The translations under genes and the position numbers were made by a program. The notes below the pieces were generated by a model. It ran no database searches, had not been told where the DNA came from, and saw only the letters and a program-made list of their open reading frames with translations. A stretch of DNA of 33,078 bases from Alphaproteobacteria bacterium. Its GTDB lineage: Bacteria > Pseudomonadota > Alphaproteobacteria > Micropepsales > Micropepsaceae. Location: contig CANFDA010000007.1 of assembly GCA_947445215.1 (NCBI GenBank), forward strand, positions 1 through 33,078, read 5' to 3'. The first letter of the stretch is position 1. Each line of letters opens with the position of its first letter. This document shows positions 24,768 through 33,078 of the stretch, one piece after another.

Positions 24768-26057
24768 CTAGTTTCGTTTAAACACGCATTCGCCGCCCAC
24801 GAAGGTCATGCGGGCGCGGCCCTGGAAGCGGCGGCCTTCAAAGGCCGTGTTGCGGGCGCGGCTGTGCAGCTTGTCGGCTTCCACCACGAATGGCTCGCCT
24901 TCGTCGAACAGCACCAGGTCGGCGGGCGCGCCCTTGGCCAGTGTGCCGCCAGGCAGCCCCAGCAGCTTCGCGGGCGTTGCGGTGACGGCGCGCAGCACCG
25001 TCGCCAGGTCCGCGCCATTGTGGTGCACCGACAGGGCGGTAGGCAGCAGGGTCTCGAGTCCCACCGTGCCAGCTGCGGCTGCTGCGAAGGGTTGGCGCTT
25101 GGTATCCGCGCCCTGTGGTTCGTGGGAAGACACCAAAAGATCGATGGCGCCGCTGGCGACGCCTTCGGCCATGGCGGCGCGGTCGGCCTCGCTGCGCAAT
25201 GGCGGCGTCACCTTGCGGAAGGTGTAGTAGGAGCCGACATCCAGCTCGTTCAGGATGACGTGATGGGCGGCGACGCCGCAGGTGACGGGCAGGCCGCGCT
25301 GCTTGGCTGCCACGATCAGCTCGAGCGCCGCACGGGTGGAAATCTGCGCGAAGTGGTAGCGCGCGCCGGTCAGTTCGATCAAGGCAAGGTCGCGGGCCAC
25401 GATGATCGCTTCGGCGATGGCCGGCGCGGCGGGCAGCCCCAGCCTTGTGGCGAATTCGCTTTCGGTGGCCGATGTGCCCGCCGTCAGTTCGGGATCCTCG
25501 GCATGGCCCATCACCAGCGCGTCGAAGGTGGCGGCATAGGCGAGGGCGCGGCGCAGCACCCGCGAATTTGCGACGGTGCGTTCGCCGTCGCTGAAGGCGA
25601 CCGCGCCCGCTTCGCGCAGCAGGCCGATCTCGGTCATGGTTTCGCCCAGGCGGCCCTTGGTCAGGGCGGCGACGGGCGCGACCCGCACCTTGGCGGTGGC
25701 GCTGGCGCGGCGCAGCAGGAAATCCACCAGCGACGGCTCGTCGATCACCGGATTGGTCGAAGGCATCACCACCATGGTGGTGACGCCGCCGGCGGCGGCA
25801 GCATCCGAAGCCGAAGCCAACGTCTCGCGATGCTCCGCGCCCGGCTCGCCGGTATGGACACAGGCATCGATCAGGCCCGGCGCCAGCACCAGCCCGCGCG
25901 CATCGATCACTTCGGGGTCGTTCGGCTCGGCGTCGTTGAACAGGCGCGGGCCAATATCGGCTATGCGGCCATTCTCGACCAGCAGCCCGCCTTTCACGTC
26001 CAGCCCGGTGGCGGGATCGATCAGGCGCGCATTCCGGAAAGCGATGCGGCGGTTCAT
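24768..26057 (-). CDS. pyrC: Dihydroorotase-like protein (PyrC-type), metal site degenerate
   Basis: The gene lies directly after pyrB, with an ATGA overlap that fixes its start at 26057 ([12 protein letters not shown]). It encodes 429 residues of an amidohydrolase-fold protein related to class I dihydroorotase, the third step of pyrimidine synthesis. The metal ligands are mostly lost. The HxH motif reads CVH (66-68) in [10 protein letters not shown]. The usual histidine before VST reads Gln238 (YHFAQIST). The TDHAPH aspartate is replaced by Ser311 (VSSHEPQ). HAED (185-188) and AHH (264-266) remain. It therefore probably resembles the non-catalytic PyrC' partners that assemble with aspartate transcarbamylase, and a separate active dihydroorotase should exist elsewhere. 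Confidence 0.85.
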   Translation of the reverse strand: MNRRIAFRNARLIDPATGLDVKGGLLVENGRIADIGPRLFNDAEPNDPEVIDARGLVLAPGLIDACVHTGEPGAEHRETLASASDAAAAGGVTTMVVMPSTNPVIDEPSLVDFLLRRASATAKVRVAPVAALTKGRLGETMTEIGLLREAGAVAFSDGERTVANSRVLRRALAYAATFDALVMGHAEDPELTAGTSATESEFATRLGLPAAPAIAEAIIVARDLALIELTGARYHFAQISTRAALELIVAAKQRGLPVTCGVAAHHVILNELDVGSYYTFRKVTPPLRSEADRAAMAEGVASGAIDLLVSSHEPQGADTKRQPFAAAAAGTVGLETLLPTALSVHHNGADLATVLRAVTATPAKLLGLPGGTLAKGAPADLVLFDEGEPFVVEADKLHSRARNTAFEGRRFQGRARMTFVGGECVFKRN

Positions 26058-27028
26058 GCGTGCCCCCGGCTGTCGCTCTTGCACGGGACTGACCGCGAGA
26101 GCGCATCCAGAACGGCCATGCGGGCGGCGACGCCCATCTCGACCTGCTCGCCGATCAGGCTGACTTCGACATCGTCGGCGATGTCCGAGGCGATCTCGAC
26201 ACCCCGGTTCATCGGGCCGGGATGCATCACCAGCGCGCCGGGCTTGGCATAGGCCAGCTTCTCGCGGTCCAAACCGTAGAAGCGGAAATATTCGCGGGAG
26301 GAGGGGATAAAGGCGCCGCCCATTCTTTCCAATTGCAGCCGCAGCATCATGACGATGTCGGCGTCCTTCAAGCCCTCGCGCATGTCGGTGCAGACTTCGA
26401 CGCCGAAGCGGTCGGCATCGGCGGGCAGCAGGGTGCGCGGCGCCACCAGCCGCACCCGCGCGCCCATCATCGCCAGCAGGCGCAAATTCGAGCGCGCCAC
26501 GCGGGAATGCAGGATGTCGCCACAGATGGCGACGATGCGGTTCTCGAACCCGCCCAGGCGGCGGCGGATGGTCAGCGCGTCCAGCAGCGCCTGGGTGGGA
26601 TGCTCATGGGCGCCATCGCCGGCATTGATCACGCTGCAGGTCAGCTTGCGCGACAGCAGCTCGGCGGCGCCCGCATTCTCATGGCGCACCACCAGCATGT
26701 CCGGCCGCATGGCGTTCAGGGTGCTGGCGGTGTCGATCAGGGTCTCGCCCTTGGAGACGGAGCTGGTCTTCACCGCCATGTTCATCACATCGGCGCCCAG
26801 GCGCTTGCCCGCCAGCTCGAAGCTGGACTGGGTGCGGGTCGAGGCTTCGAAGAACAGGTTGATCAGGGTCCGGCCCTTGAGCAGGGCGGTCTTCTTGTCG
26901 GCGGCCTGGTTCTGGACGACATAGGAATCGGCCAGGTCGAGCAGAGCGGTGATTTCGTCGGGGGAAAGCCCCTCGATCCCCAGCAGATGGCTGGTCTTCA
27001 GGATCGGCAGCGGGGGCGCGGATGTCAT
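26054..27028 (-). CDS. pyrB: Aspartate carbamoyltransferase catalytic subunit
   Basis: PyrB joins carbamoyl phosphate and aspartate, the committed step of pyrimidine synthesis. The start at 27028 ([16 protein letters not shown]) gives 324 residues. The carbamoyl-phosphate loop is STRT at 63-66 and the second conserved motif is HPTQ at 143-146. Lys93 in SVSKGET belongs to the mobile active-site loop, and [11 protein letters not shown] near the end is typical. No Shine-Dalgarno precedes the ATG, and a strong promoter places the transcript start only a few bases upstream. The stop overlaps the pyrC-like start, suggesting coupled synthesis of a complex. Confidence 0.96.
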   Translation of the reverse strand: MTSAPPLPILKTSHLLGIEGLSPDEITALLDLADSYVVQNQAADKKTALLKGRTLINLFFEASTRTQSSFELAGKRLGADVMNMAVKTSSVSKGETLIDTASTLNAMRPDMLVVRHENAGAAELLSRKLTCSVINAGDGAHEHPTQALLDALTIRRRLGGFENRIVAICGDILHSRVARSNLRLLAMMGARVRLVAPRTLLPADADRFGVEVCTDMREGLKDADIVMMLRLQLERMGGAFIPSSREYFRFYGLDREKLAYAKPGALVMHPGPMNRGVEIASDIADDVEVSLIGEQVEMGVAARMAVLDALSRSVPCKSDSRGHA

Positions 27029-27038
27029 TAAAACCGGG

Positions 27039-27067
27039 CTTATAGGGGGCGAACCGGGTCCCGGCAA
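27039..27067 (-). promoter_or_regulatory. Promoter of pyrB-pyrC operon, near-leaderless
   Basis: On the minus strand TTGCCG (27067-27062) is separated by exactly 17 bases from TATAAG (27044-27039). Transcription should begin near 27032, four or five bases before the pyrB ATG at 27028. With no Shine-Dalgarno present, this predicts a leaderless or nearly leaderless mRNA and leaves no room for a leader attenuator. Confidence 0.55.
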
Positions 27068-27150
27068 GTTCCAAGTCGGATTAAGCACGCTTTTCTGGGG
27101 AACCGTTAGCGCGCTACCGCATTTCAAAGCCGGGTAACCCAAGGATTTCC

Positions 27151-27399
27151 ATGATGCGTCTGATGAATCGTGCCTTCACCGCTGCTGTTTTGACCGGTCT
27201 TCTGGCCACCAGCGCCTTCGCGGCTTCGGCCTCGGCCCCGCTCCCGGCAGGCAAGCCAGCGGGCGTCAAGGAAGCCAACATGCAGGGCTCGGGTCTGCTG
27301 TGGATTGGCTTCGCGGCGATCATTGCTGTCACGGTTGCGATTGTGGCCAGCGACAATGACGATACCGGTCCGAGCACCACCACAACCGGCACGCCTTAA
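27151..27399 (+). CDS. Small secreted or membrane-anchored hypothetical protein (82 aa)
   Basis: The start at 27151 follows a clear Shine-Dalgarno (AAGGA). Residues 1-24 form a typical signal peptide with a basic start (MMRLMNR), a hydrophobic core and a likely cleavage after SAFA. A second hydrophobic segment at about 48-67 ([18 protein letters not shown]) should anchor it in the inner membrane. A short acidic, Thr-rich tail (SDNDD...STTTTG) follows. I do not recognise the family. It lies divergent from pyrB and convergent with the MFS gene, sharing the stop palindrome TTAA. Confidence 0.75.
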   Translation: MMRLMNRAFTAAVLTGLLATSAFAASASAPLPAGKPAGVKEANMQGSGLLWIGFAAIIAVTVAIVASDNDDTGPSTTTTGTP

Positions 27400-28682
27400 G
27401 TCCCGGTCATCTCCTCCAGGCTCTTGCCCGCCGGTTCGGGCAGGAGCAGGAGGACGATAAGCGTTATCGGCAGGCTCAGAAGACAAAGCTGAATCGCGGG
27501 CGCGTGCGCCTGGTAGACGTGATACAGCGTGCCTTCCAGCCATAGCGCCACTGCGCCGCAGGAAATCTCGAAGACGTATCGCAGGCCAGACACCGTCGCA
27601 CGGTATTCCGTCGGCACGATCTCCAGCGCGAAGCCTGCGATCAGCGCATCGCCGGAGAAGAATCCGAAGAACGCCAGCAGCCAGAGCAGCGGCATCGCCC
27701 AGCCCGGGGCGCCGCTATAGAAGAAATAGAAGCTGATGCCCGCCAACAGCACGATGGCGAAGGCCAACGGGCGGCGGCCCAGCCGGTCGCTCAGGCGGCC
27801 CGCGCCTATGGCGAGGCCCAGGCTGACCAGACCGCATGAGACCATCAGCACGGTCGTCTGCCAGGGCTCGTAGCGATAGACGGTTTGCAGATAGGTCGCG
27901 CCCAGCACCGAAGCCGGCGAGATGGCGAAGCCGAAGGCGGATGCCGCGACCACCACGCCGATGACGCGCCCCGGATATTGCCGGGCAAGATTTTTCAGCA
28001 GTCCCCAGGCTTCCGCGGCTTTCGAAATGGTTCGAACGACCTTTTCCCGCTCGGCAAAGCGCTGTGTTTCCGGCAGGCGCCGCCGCAGCCAGGCCACGAA
28101 GAAGATGGGAATGGCGCCAATCACATAGATGGCGCGCCATTCATAGGGTAGCACCGTCACCAGCGCGAAGAAAATGGAGGCGACGCCCGCGCCCAGATAG
28201 TAGAACGAGCTGAGCGTGCCATTCGCCCAGCCGCGCGCCCGGGCCGCCATTTCCTCCGCCACCACCACGAAGCACAGCATCTCCTCGGCATAGCCGAAGA
28301 CACGGGTGAGAAACTGCATCGCCACGAACTGCTCATAGGTGAGCGTGAAGGCGGTGAAGAGCGTGAAAAGCGCCTGGCCGCACAGCGTCACCAGCAGCAG
28401 CCGCCGCCGCCCGATCAGGTCGGCGCTGGCCGCGATCAGCAATGCGATCACGGTGGCGATGCGGAAGATGGCGACGGTAGGGCCCACCTCGCTGTCGGGA
28501 AGCCCGAAATCGGCCAGGATGCGCGGGGCCGCGAGCCCGAAAACATTCTGGTCGTAACCGGCGAAGAAGGCGGCCGCGCCCACCAGCAGGATGACGCGTT
28601 CGGCGCGGACATTCATCGTCACGGGTGGCCGCAGAATTTTCGGCAGCCAGCGGAAACGGGCGTCTGCGGCTTCGGTTGTCAT
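27396..28682 (-). CDS. MFS transporter, sugar/metabolite-porter-like
   Basis: This is an inner-membrane major facilitator of 428 residues with about 12 hydrophobic segments. The loop between helices 2 and 3 reads [12 protein letters not shown] and the equivalent one in the second half reads [14 protein letters not shown], both matching the MFS GxxxDrxGRR signature. The ending [14 protein letters not shown] resembles the PETKGxxLEE motif of sugar/acid porters. The substrate cannot be read. Its start overlaps the ruvX stop as ATGA, so it is translated with ruvX. It separates ruvX from the pyrB group. Confidence 0.9.
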   Translation of the reverse strand: MTTEAADARFRWLPKILRPPVTMNVRAERVILLVGAAAFFAGYDQNVFGLAAPRILADFGLPDSEVGPTVAIFRIATVIALLIAASADLIGRRRLLLVTLCGQALFTLFTAFTLTYEQFVAMQFLTRVFGYAEEMLCFVVVAEEMAARARGWANGTLSSFYYLGAGVASIFFALVTVLPYEWRAIYVIGAIPIFFVAWLRRRLPETQRFAEREKVVRTISKAAEAWGLLKNLARQYPGRVIGVVVAASAFGFAISPASVLGATYLQTVYRYEPWQTTVLMVSCGLVSLGLAIGAGRLSDRLGRRPLAFAIVLLAGISFYFFYSGAPGWAMPLLWLLAFFGFFSGDALIAGFALEIVPTEYRATVSGLRYVFEISCGAVALWLEGTLYHVYQAHAPAIQLCLLSLPITLIVLLLLPEPAGKSLEEMTGT

Positions 28683-29146
28683 GCGCCCCTCAAGTAACGC
28701 AGCCGGTCCAGCGCGCCCTGCAGAATGTAGGCCGCCGCCATCTTGTCCACCACCTCGGCGCGGCGGGCTCGGCTGGCATCGGCATCTATCAGCGTGCGGG
28801 TGACAGCGCTGGTGGAGAGGCGCTCGTCCTGGAGAAGGATGGGAATCTCCCGGTTGGCGGCCCAGTTGCGGACAAAGGCCCGGGCCGACTGGGCAGAAGG
28901 GCCGTCCGACCCGTCCATGTTGAGCGGCAGGCCCACCACCAGGCCGCCGACCCCCTGCGCACTTATTATAATGTCCAGTTTGGCGGCGTCGGCCCCGAAC
29001 TTGGCCCGTTTCAGGGTCTGCATGGGGGTGGCCACGATCAGCAGGGTGTCGGACAGGGCGATTCCGATGGTCTTTTCCCCCAGATCGAGCCCCAACAGCC
29101 GCTTTCCGGGCGGCAGGGTCAGGTCTGTAAGCTGCGTAAGCGCCAC
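28679..29146 (-). CDS. ruvX: Holliday-junction resolvase-like / pre-16S rRNA nuclease YqgF
   Basis: RuvX/YqgF is an RNase H-fold nuclease implicated in maturing the 5' end of 16S rRNA. The 155-residue protein has [17 protein letters not shown] with Asp21, the [12 protein letters not shown] segment, the [12 protein letters not shown] motif with its acidic residues, and the C-terminal [10 protein letters not shown]. Length is typical or slightly long. It is divergent from gatC across 110 bases and overlaps the MFS start. Confidence 0.94.
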   Translation of the reverse strand: MALTQLTDLTLPPGKRLLGLDLGEKTIGIALSDTLLIVATPMQTLKRAKFGADAAKLDIIISAQGVGGLVVGLPLNMDGSDGPSAQSARAFVRNWAANREIPILLQDERLSTSAVTRTLIDADASRARRAEVVDKMAAAYILQGALDRLRYLRGA

Positions 29147-29256
29147 GGCTAGTTATCTCTTTGACCGGCCCGGCAAGCCGCGCCGGGGGATTTCCTTGCC
29201 AGCCAACTGGCCGGTTGCTAGCAAGCTATCGCCTTTCCAGCAAACAGGAAGCCTTC
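29147..29256. promoter_or_regulatory. Divergent promoter region ruvX / gatC
   Basis: This gap must hold both start regions. An imperfect palindrome CAACTGGCCGGTTG lies at 29204-29217 and GCTAGC follows directly. A TTGACC hexamer lies at 29161 but without a convincing -10. A good Shine-Dalgarno (AGGAA) precedes gatC. Confidence 0.35.
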
Positions 29257-29544
29257 ATGTCCGTCGACAAGGACACCGTGCGCCGCATCGCCAAACTGGC
29301 CCGCCTGGCCGTTCCCGAAGAACGGCTGGAGCCGATGGCCGGTGAACTGAACGGCATCTTCAAATGGGTCGAGATGCTGGGTGAAGCCCAGGTCGATGGC
29401 GTGCCCGCGCTCACCAGCGTGGTGGCGCAGAAGCTGAAATGGCGGAAGGACGAAGTGACCGATGGCGGCAACGCCGATGCCCTGATGGGCAATGCGCCGG
29501 GCGGCGAGGATCACTTCTTCACCGTGCCCAAGGTGGTCGAGTAA
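29257..29544 (+). CDS. gatC: Aspartyl/glutamyl-tRNA amidotransferase subunit C
   Basis: GatC is the small subunit that clamps GatA and GatB in the enzyme converting Glu-tRNA(Gln) and Asp-tRNA(Asn) to the amides. The start at 29257 ([17 protein letters not shown]) gives 95 residues, the normal size, with the Shine-Dalgarno AGGAA seven bases before. Typical segments are [21 protein letters not shown] and the C-terminal FFTVPKVVE. gatA begins one base after its stop. Confidence 0.96.
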   Translation: MSVDKDTVRRIAKLARLAVPEERLEPMAGELNGIFKWVEMLGEAQVDGVPALTSVVAQKLKWRKDEVTDGGNADALMGNAPGGEDHFFTVPKVVE

Positions 29545-29545
29545 C

Positions 29546-31039
29546 ATGGCCGATCTCACCTCCAATCCCACCGCCATGACCCTGGCCGAAGCGCGCGATG
29601 CGCTGAAGGCCAAGGCGATTTCCTCGCGCGAACTGACTGGAGCCTTCATCCAGGCGATTGAAGCCGGACGCGGGCTCAATGCCTTCATCACCGAGACCGC
29701 AGACGTGGCGCTGCTGATGGCGGGTGAATCCGACAAGCGCATCGCCGAGGGCAAGGCCGGTGCTCTGGAAGGCCTGCCGTTGGCGATCAAGGATCTGTTC
29801 TGCACCAAGGGCACCCGCACCACAGCGGCGTCGAAGATCCTGGGCAATTTCATTCCGCCCTATGAATCCACCGTCACCCAGAATTTGTGGAATGCGGGCG
29901 CGGTGATGCTGGGCAAGACCAACCTGGACGAATTCGCCATGGGCTCGTCCAACGAAACCAGCGCCTTCGGTCCGGTGTTCAATCCGTGGCGCTCGCGCGG
30001 CTCCAACCAGAACCTCGTGCCGGGCGGATCGTCCGGCGGTTCGTCATCCGCCGTCGCCGCCGATCTGTGTCTGGCCGCCACCGGCACCGACACGGGCGGC
30101 TCTATCCGCCAGCCCGCCGCCGTCACCGGCACCGTCGGGCTGAAGCCCACCTATGGCCGCTGCTCGCGCTGGGGCATCGTCGCGTTTGCCTCGTCGCTGG
30201 ACCAGGCCGGGCCGATGACCAAGACTGTGCGCGACGCTGCCATCCTGCTGACCAGCATGGCCAGCATCGACCCGAAGGATTCCACCAGCGTCGAGACGTC
30301 GGTGCCGGATTATGAGAGCTTCCTCACCGGCGGCGTGAAAGGTCTGAAGGTCGGCATCCCGAAGGAATACCGCATCGACGGCATTCCCGCCGATGTCGCC
30401 GCGCTGTGGGACAAGGCGGCCGACTGGCTGAAGGCCCAGGGCGCGGAGATCGTCGAGGTCTCGCTGCCCCACACCAAGTATGCGCTGCCGACCTATTACA
30501 TCGTCGCACCGGCCGAGGCCTCGTCAAACCTGGCGCGCTATGACGGTGTCCGCTTCGGCCACCGCGCCGCCAACCCGCACGACATCACCGACCTGTATGA
30601 GCGCAGCCGCGGCGAAGGCTTCGGCGCGGAAGTGCAGCGCCGCATCCTGATCGGCACCTATGTTCTCTCGGCGGGCTATTACGACGCCTATTATTCTCGC
30701 GCCCAGAAGCTGCGCACCCTGATCAAGCGCGACTTTGATCAGGCTTTCGAGAAGTGCGATGTGCTGCTGACGCCCTCCACGCCCGGCCCGGCCTTCGGCG
30801 TTGGCGCCAAGACCTCCGATCCGCTGGAGATGTACCTGCAGGACGTCTTCACCGTGACCGTTAACCTGGCGGGGCTGCCCGGTATCTCGGTGCCCGGCGG
30901 CCTGACCGAAAGCGGTCTGCCGCTGGGGCTTCAGCTGATCGGCAAGGCCTTTGATGAAGGGACCCTGTTGCGTGCGGCCCAGTCGGTCGAAACCGCGGCG
31001 GATTTCAAGGCGAAACCCGCCAAATGGTGGACGGCATGA
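29546..31039 (+). CDS. gatA: Aspartyl/glutamyl-tRNA amidotransferase subunit A
   Basis: GatA is the amidase subunit that releases ammonia from glutamine for tRNA-dependent amidation. The start at 29546 ([11 protein letters not shown]) gives 497 residues. The Ser-cisSer-Lys triad is visible: Lys82 in LAIKDLF, the cis-serine in PGGSSGGSS (159-167) and the nucleophile Ser186 in [11 protein letters not shown]. The C-terminal part with [12 protein letters not shown] and [10 protein letters not shown] is typical. gatC lies just upstream and gatB overlaps its stop as ATGA, so the three subunits are made from one mRNA. Confidence 0.97.
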   Translation: MADLTSNPTAMTLAEARDALKAKAISSRELTGAFIQAIEAGRGLNAFITETADVALLMAGESDKRIAEGKAGALEGLPLAIKDLFCTKGTRTTAASKILGNFIPPYESTVTQNLWNAGAVMLGKTNLDEFAMGSSNETSAFGPVFNPWRSRGSNQNLVPGGSSGGSSSAVAADLCLAATGTDTGGSIRQPAAVTGTVGLKPTYGRCSRWGIVAFASSLDQAGPMTKTVRDAAILLTSMASIDPKDSTSVETSVPDYESFLTGGVKGLKVGIPKEYRIDGIPADVAALWDKAADWLKAQGAEIVEVSLPHTKYALPTYYIVAPAEASSNLARYDGVRFGHRAANPHDITDLYERSRGEGFGAEVQRRILIGTYVLSAGYYDAYYSRAQKLRTLIKRDFDQAFEKCDVLLTPSTPGPAFGVGAKTSDPLEMYLQDVFTVTVNLAGLPGISVPGGLTESGLPLGLQLIGKAFDEGTLLRAAQSVETAADFKAKPAKWWTA

Positions 31040-32529
31040 GCAGGATCGTAAAAGGCCAGACTGGCGACTGGGAAATCGTCATCGGCATGGAAGTCCATGC
31101 CCAGGTCACCAGCAACTCCAAGCTGTTCTCTGGGGCTTCGACCGAATTCGGCGCCGATCCTAACAGCCAGGTCAGCTTCGTCGATGCCGGCATGCCCGGC
31201 ATGCTGCCGGTCATCAATGCGAAATGCATCGAACAGGCGGTTCGTACCGGGCTGGGCCTGAAGGCCAAGATCAATCTGCGCTCGCTGTTCGACCGCAAGA
31301 ACTATTTCTACCCTGACTTGCCGCAGGGCTATCAGATCAGCCAGTTCAAGGACCCCATCGTGGGCGAAGGCGAGGTCACCATCGACCTCAAGGACGGCAC
31401 AAGCATTCTGGTCGGGATCGAGCGCCTGCATCTGGAGCAGGACGCCGGCAAATCCATCCACGACCAGCACCCGGACCAGTCCTTTGTTGACCTGAACCGT
31501 TCGGGCGTCGCTCTGATGGAAATCGTCACCAAGCCGCACATGCGGTCCTCGGAAGAAGCCGCGGCCTTCCTGAAGAAGCTGCGCGCCATCGTGCGCTATC
31601 TGGGCACCTGCGACGGCAACATGGACGAAGGCTCGATGCGCGCCGACGTCAATGTTTCGGTCTGCCGCCCGGGCGGCTATGAGAAATTCCGCGCCGACGG
31701 CTCGTTCAAGCATCTGGGCACGCGCTGCGAGATCAAGAACGTCAACTCCCTGCGTTTCATCGCCCATGCGGTGGAGTATGAAGCCCGCCGCCAGGTCGAT
31801 CTGCTGGAAGAGGGCGGCACGATCCGCCAGGAAACCCGCCTGTTCGACAGCAAGCAGGGCGAGACCCGCTCCATGCGCGGCAAGGAAGAGGCGCACGATT
31901 ACCGCTATTTCCCCGATCCCGACCTCTTGCCGCTCGAACTGGAGCAGGCTTACGTCGACGCCATCGCAAAATCCCTGCCCGAACTGCCCGACGAGAAGCG
32001 CGCCCGATTCATCGAGGGCGGCCTGTCGCCTTACGACGCTTCCGTGCTGGTGAGCGAACGCGAACTTGCCGATTATTACGAAGAACTGGCCAAGGGGGTG
32101 GACGCCAAAGCGGCCGCCAACTGGCTGAACAACGAAATCCTGGGCCGTCTGAACAAGGCGGGGCTTGGAATTACCGAAGTGCCGGTCACGGCAGCCGCCA
32201 ACAACGCCATCATCCGGATGATTTCGGACAACACCATCTCCGGAAAGATCGCCAAGGACCTGCTGGACATCGTCTGGCTAGAGGGCGGCGACCCGAAAGA
32301 GGTGGTGGAGAGCCGCGGTCTGCGCCAGGTGACCGACACCGGCGCCATCGATGCCGCCATCGAGGCGGTGATCGCCGCCAATCCCGAAAAAGTGGAAGAG
32401 GTGAAGGCGAAACCGAAACTGGCGGCCTGGTTTGTCGGTCAGGTGATGAAGCAGACGGGTGGAAAAGCAAATCCGGCGGCAGTGAACGCCGCCCTCAAGA
32501 TCCGACTCAATCTCCCCGACGAGGGGTGA
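31036..32529 (+). CDS. gatB: Aspartyl/glutamyl-tRNA amidotransferase subunit B
   Basis: GatB is the kinase-like and tRNA-binding subunit of the GatCAB complex. The start at 31036 ([13 protein letters not shown]) overlaps the gatA stop as ATGA; a start four codons earlier is possible. The 497-residue protein has the N-terminal catalytic domain with [33 protein letters not shown] and the LEQDAGKS segment. Helical and tail (YqeY-like) domains occupy the C-terminus, with GKIAKDLLD and [13 protein letters not shown]. The presence of GatCAB suggests that glutaminyl- and/or asparaginyl-tRNA is made by the indirect route. A terminator follows about 25 bases after the stop. Confidence 0.97.
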   Translation: MSRIVKGQTGDWEIVIGMEVHAQVTSNSKLFSGASTEFGADPNSQVSFVDAGMPGMLPVINAKCIEQAVRTGLGLKAKINLRSLFDRKNYFYPDLPQGYQISQFKDPIVGEGEVTIDLKDGTSILVGIERLHLEQDAGKSIHDQHPDQSFVDLNRSGVALMEIVTKPHMRSSEEAAAFLKKLRAIVRYLGTCDGNMDEGSMRADVNVSVCRPGGYEKFRADGSFKHLGTRCEIKNVNSLRFIAHAVEYEARRQVDLLEEGGTIRQETRLFDSKQGETRSMRGKEEAHDYRYFPDPDLLPLELEQAYVDAIAKSLPELPDEKRARFIEGGLSPYDASVLVSERELADYYEELAKGVDAKAAANWLNNEILGRLNKAGLGITEVPVTAAANNAIIRMISDNTISGKIAKDLLDIVWLEGGDPKEVVESRGLRQVTDTGAIDAAIEAVIAANPEKVEEVKAKPKLAAWFVGQVMKQTGGKANPAAVNAALKIRLNLPDEG

Positions 32530-32553
32530 TTCGCACAAAATGCACATAGCGCG

Positions 32554-32571
32554 GTCCGGCCCGGACTTTTT
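32554..32571 (+). terminator. Rho-independent terminator of gatCAB
   Basis: GTCCG (32554-32558) pairs with CGGAC (32562-32566) around a GCC loop, followed directly by five T. The stem is short but GC-rich and correctly placed after gatB. Confidence 0.65.
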
Positions 32572-32670
32572 CGCGATTTTTGCTCCGTACAAAGAATGAT
32601 GCATTTAACCCTTGTAAAATGCGGGCTTCTTGCACATCGCCGTTTTCGGGCCTTTTTCGATGTCAAGACG

Positions 32671-32703
32671 GATTTGCAAATCGAAATGCAAGTAATTCAT
32701 ATT
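32671..32703 (+). promoter_or_regulatory. Palindrome and candidate promoter of the lysine-rich micro-gene
   Basis: GATTTGCAAATC at 32671-32682 is a perfect 12-base palindrome. Within it TTGCAA (32674-32679) could serve as a -35, with CATATT (32698-32703) as -10 after 18 bases. The surroundings are AT-rich compared with the flanks. The promoter assignment is tentative; an operator overlapping the -35 is possible. Confidence 0.35.
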
Positions 32704-32726
32704 GTTCGTGTTCTTGGGGGGCGGCG

Positions 32727-32756
32727 ATGAGTCGCTTGGACCCGGACGAACGATAG
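32727..32756 (+). CDS. Possible 9-residue leader ORF (MSRLDPDER)
   Basis: A purine-rich GGGGGGCGGCG precedes this ATG and could bind ribosomes. The 9-codon ORF ends in TAG at 32754-32756, at the edge of the Shine-Dalgarno of the next micro-gene, so translation could be coupled. No conservation can be judged here, and it may be chance. Confidence 0.3.
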   Translation: MSRLDPDER

Positions 32757-32769
32757 AGGAGTTAAACTC

Positions 32770-32847
32770 ATGGCTGCGAAGAAGAAGGCCAAGAAGGCCG
32801 TCAAGAAGAAGGCGACCAAGAAGAAGGCCGCCAAGAAGAAGAAGTAA
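32770..32847 (+). CDS. Lysine-rich 25-residue peptide, histone-H1-tail-like
   Basis: This tiny gene is far below usual annotation limits. Its 25 codons give 15 lysines, with alanine, one valine and one threonine making up nearly all the rest, arranged as repeats of the type AKKK, AAKKK and VKKKATKKK. It has a clear Shine-Dalgarno (AGGAG) eight bases before the ATG and a downstream terminator within about 75-110 bases. Such a strongly basic, repeat-built peptide would be expected to bind DNA or RNA without folding, like the Lys/Ala tails of histone H1-like proteins. The TopA protein encoded in this window ends in a similar Lys/Ala tail. Almost every lysine codon is AAG, as in well-expressed GC-rich genes. 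A role is not established. Confidence 0.65.
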   Translation: MAAKKKAKKAVKKKATKKKAAKKKK

Positions 32848-32864
32848 TTGACCTCGGTCAATTA
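32845..32864. other. Hairpin overlapping the micro-gene stop codon
   Basis: TAATTGACC and GGTCAATTA form a perfect inverted repeat around a TC centre, beginning in the TAA stop codon of the lysine-rich gene. No T-run follows. It may protect the mRNA 3' end or bind a protein as a palindromic operator. Confidence 0.45.
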
Positions 32865-32905
32865 AATCTTCTCGGGTCCCCTGACGCTTACTTGGGGTGC
32901 ATCCG

Positions 32906-32935
32906 ATGAATAAAGCGAAGGCCGCGGCTCCCTAA
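32906..32935 (+). CDS. Possible 9-residue ORF (MNKAKAAAP) inside the terminator
   Basis: A 9-codon ORF of Lys/Ala-rich composition starts at 32906 and its TAA stop lies in the loop of the following terminator hairpin. Only a weak ribosome site (GGGGTG) is seen. Ribosomes on it would disrupt the stem, which resembles attenuator logic, but this may be coincidence. Confidence 0.2.
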   Translation: MNKAKAAAP

Positions 32936-32960
32936 CGGGACCCGCGGCCAAGCTGTTTTT
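32920..32960 (+). terminator. Rho-independent terminator of the micro-gene unit
   Basis: GGCCGCGG (32920-32927) pairs with CCGCGGCC (32942-32949). An inner TCCC/GGGA extends the stem after one C-C mismatch, with a TAAC loop. Five T follow at 32956-32960 after a six-base spacer. Confidence 0.7.
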
Positions 32961-32973
32961 AGGGGTGAGGCGC

Positions 32974-33063
32974 GACCGGCGAAGCCGGTCAAATCGATCC
33001 GGGGGACCGATTTGAGTGCCGAACGCGTCTGCAATATCATAGCGTCGATCAGCCTTGCTGATC
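32974..33063. repeat. Cluster of three small hairpins at the window end
   Basis: Three inverted repeats follow each other: GACCGGC/GCCGGTC with a GAA loop (32974-32990), CAAATCG/CGATTTG with an inner TCC/GGA (32990-33014), and GATCAGC/GCTGATC with a CTT loop (33047-33063). The first two share one base. No gene is visible to the right edge. They look like an intergenic palindromic element or part of a structured RNA. Confidence 0.4.
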
Positions 33064-33078
33064 CGCTGATTATACCCC

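Noticed and set aside
1..33078. CRISPR arrays, tRNA or rRNA genes, insertion sequences, prophage or defence genes
   Set aside because: No regularly spaced repeats, no tRNA-like T-loop with cloverleaf, no transposase or integrase motifs and no terminal inverted repeats were seen.

Overview
The window is a GC-rich bacterial chromosome segment made mostly of core genes. Three conserved gene neighbourhoods point to an alphaproteobacterium: rpsT and dnaA lying close to an enoyl-CoA hydratase, mutM and divergent ubiE-ubiB; coaBC-dut; and pyrB-pyrC-plsY-dprA-topA-rnr-rpmG followed by ruvX and gatCAB. Clustered GANTC sites and a few CtrA-box-like sequences fit that group. I cannot name the genus. No rRNA, tRNA, insertion sequence, prophage or CRISPR array was seen.

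Layout. Positions 1-4909 run leftward: mutM, an enoyl-CoA hydratase, rpsT with its own promoter and terminator, an AT-richer gap of about 0.4 kb, a rhodanese, dnaA and a truncated ABC ATPase. Positions 5001-7263 carry ubiE-ubiB rightward (ubiquinone synthesis), convergent with a MATE pump. Positions 8.7-10.4 kb hold a frameshifted PAS-type gene and a glycerophosphodiester phosphodiesterase. Positions 10.4-13.5 kb are a tightly packed leftward operon, coaBC-dut-rrf2-cysK, joining CoA synthesis, dUTP hydrolysis, an Fe-S-less Rrf2 regulator and cysteine synthase. Positions 13.6-14.9 kb hold a small conserved-looking protein and an HSL-type esterase.

Positions 14.9-22.6 kb are leftward: topA, rnr, rpmG, glpD and a broken lipid-kinase gene. 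A divergent 101-residue protein lies at 22.8 kb. Then come dprA (broken by three lesions), plsY, a PyrC-like protein with a degenerate metal site, and pyrB with a strong promoter that implies an almost leaderless mRNA. Positions 27.1-29.1 kb hold a small secreted or membrane protein, an MFS transporter and ruvX. Positions 29.3-32.5 kb carry gatC-gatA-gatB, the tRNA-dependent amidotransferase, followed by a terminator. The last 550 bases hold a separate small transcription unit: a 25-residue lysine-rich peptide gene flanked by two 9-codon ORFs, a terminator and several hairpins.

The least explained item is the lysine-rich micro-gene unit at the right end. Other points worth checking are the three broken genes (PAS, lipid kinase, dprA), a 13-residue insertion inside the MutM zinc finger, the PyrC-like protein without its metal ligands, and the fact that every convergent gene pair overlaps at its 3' ends.
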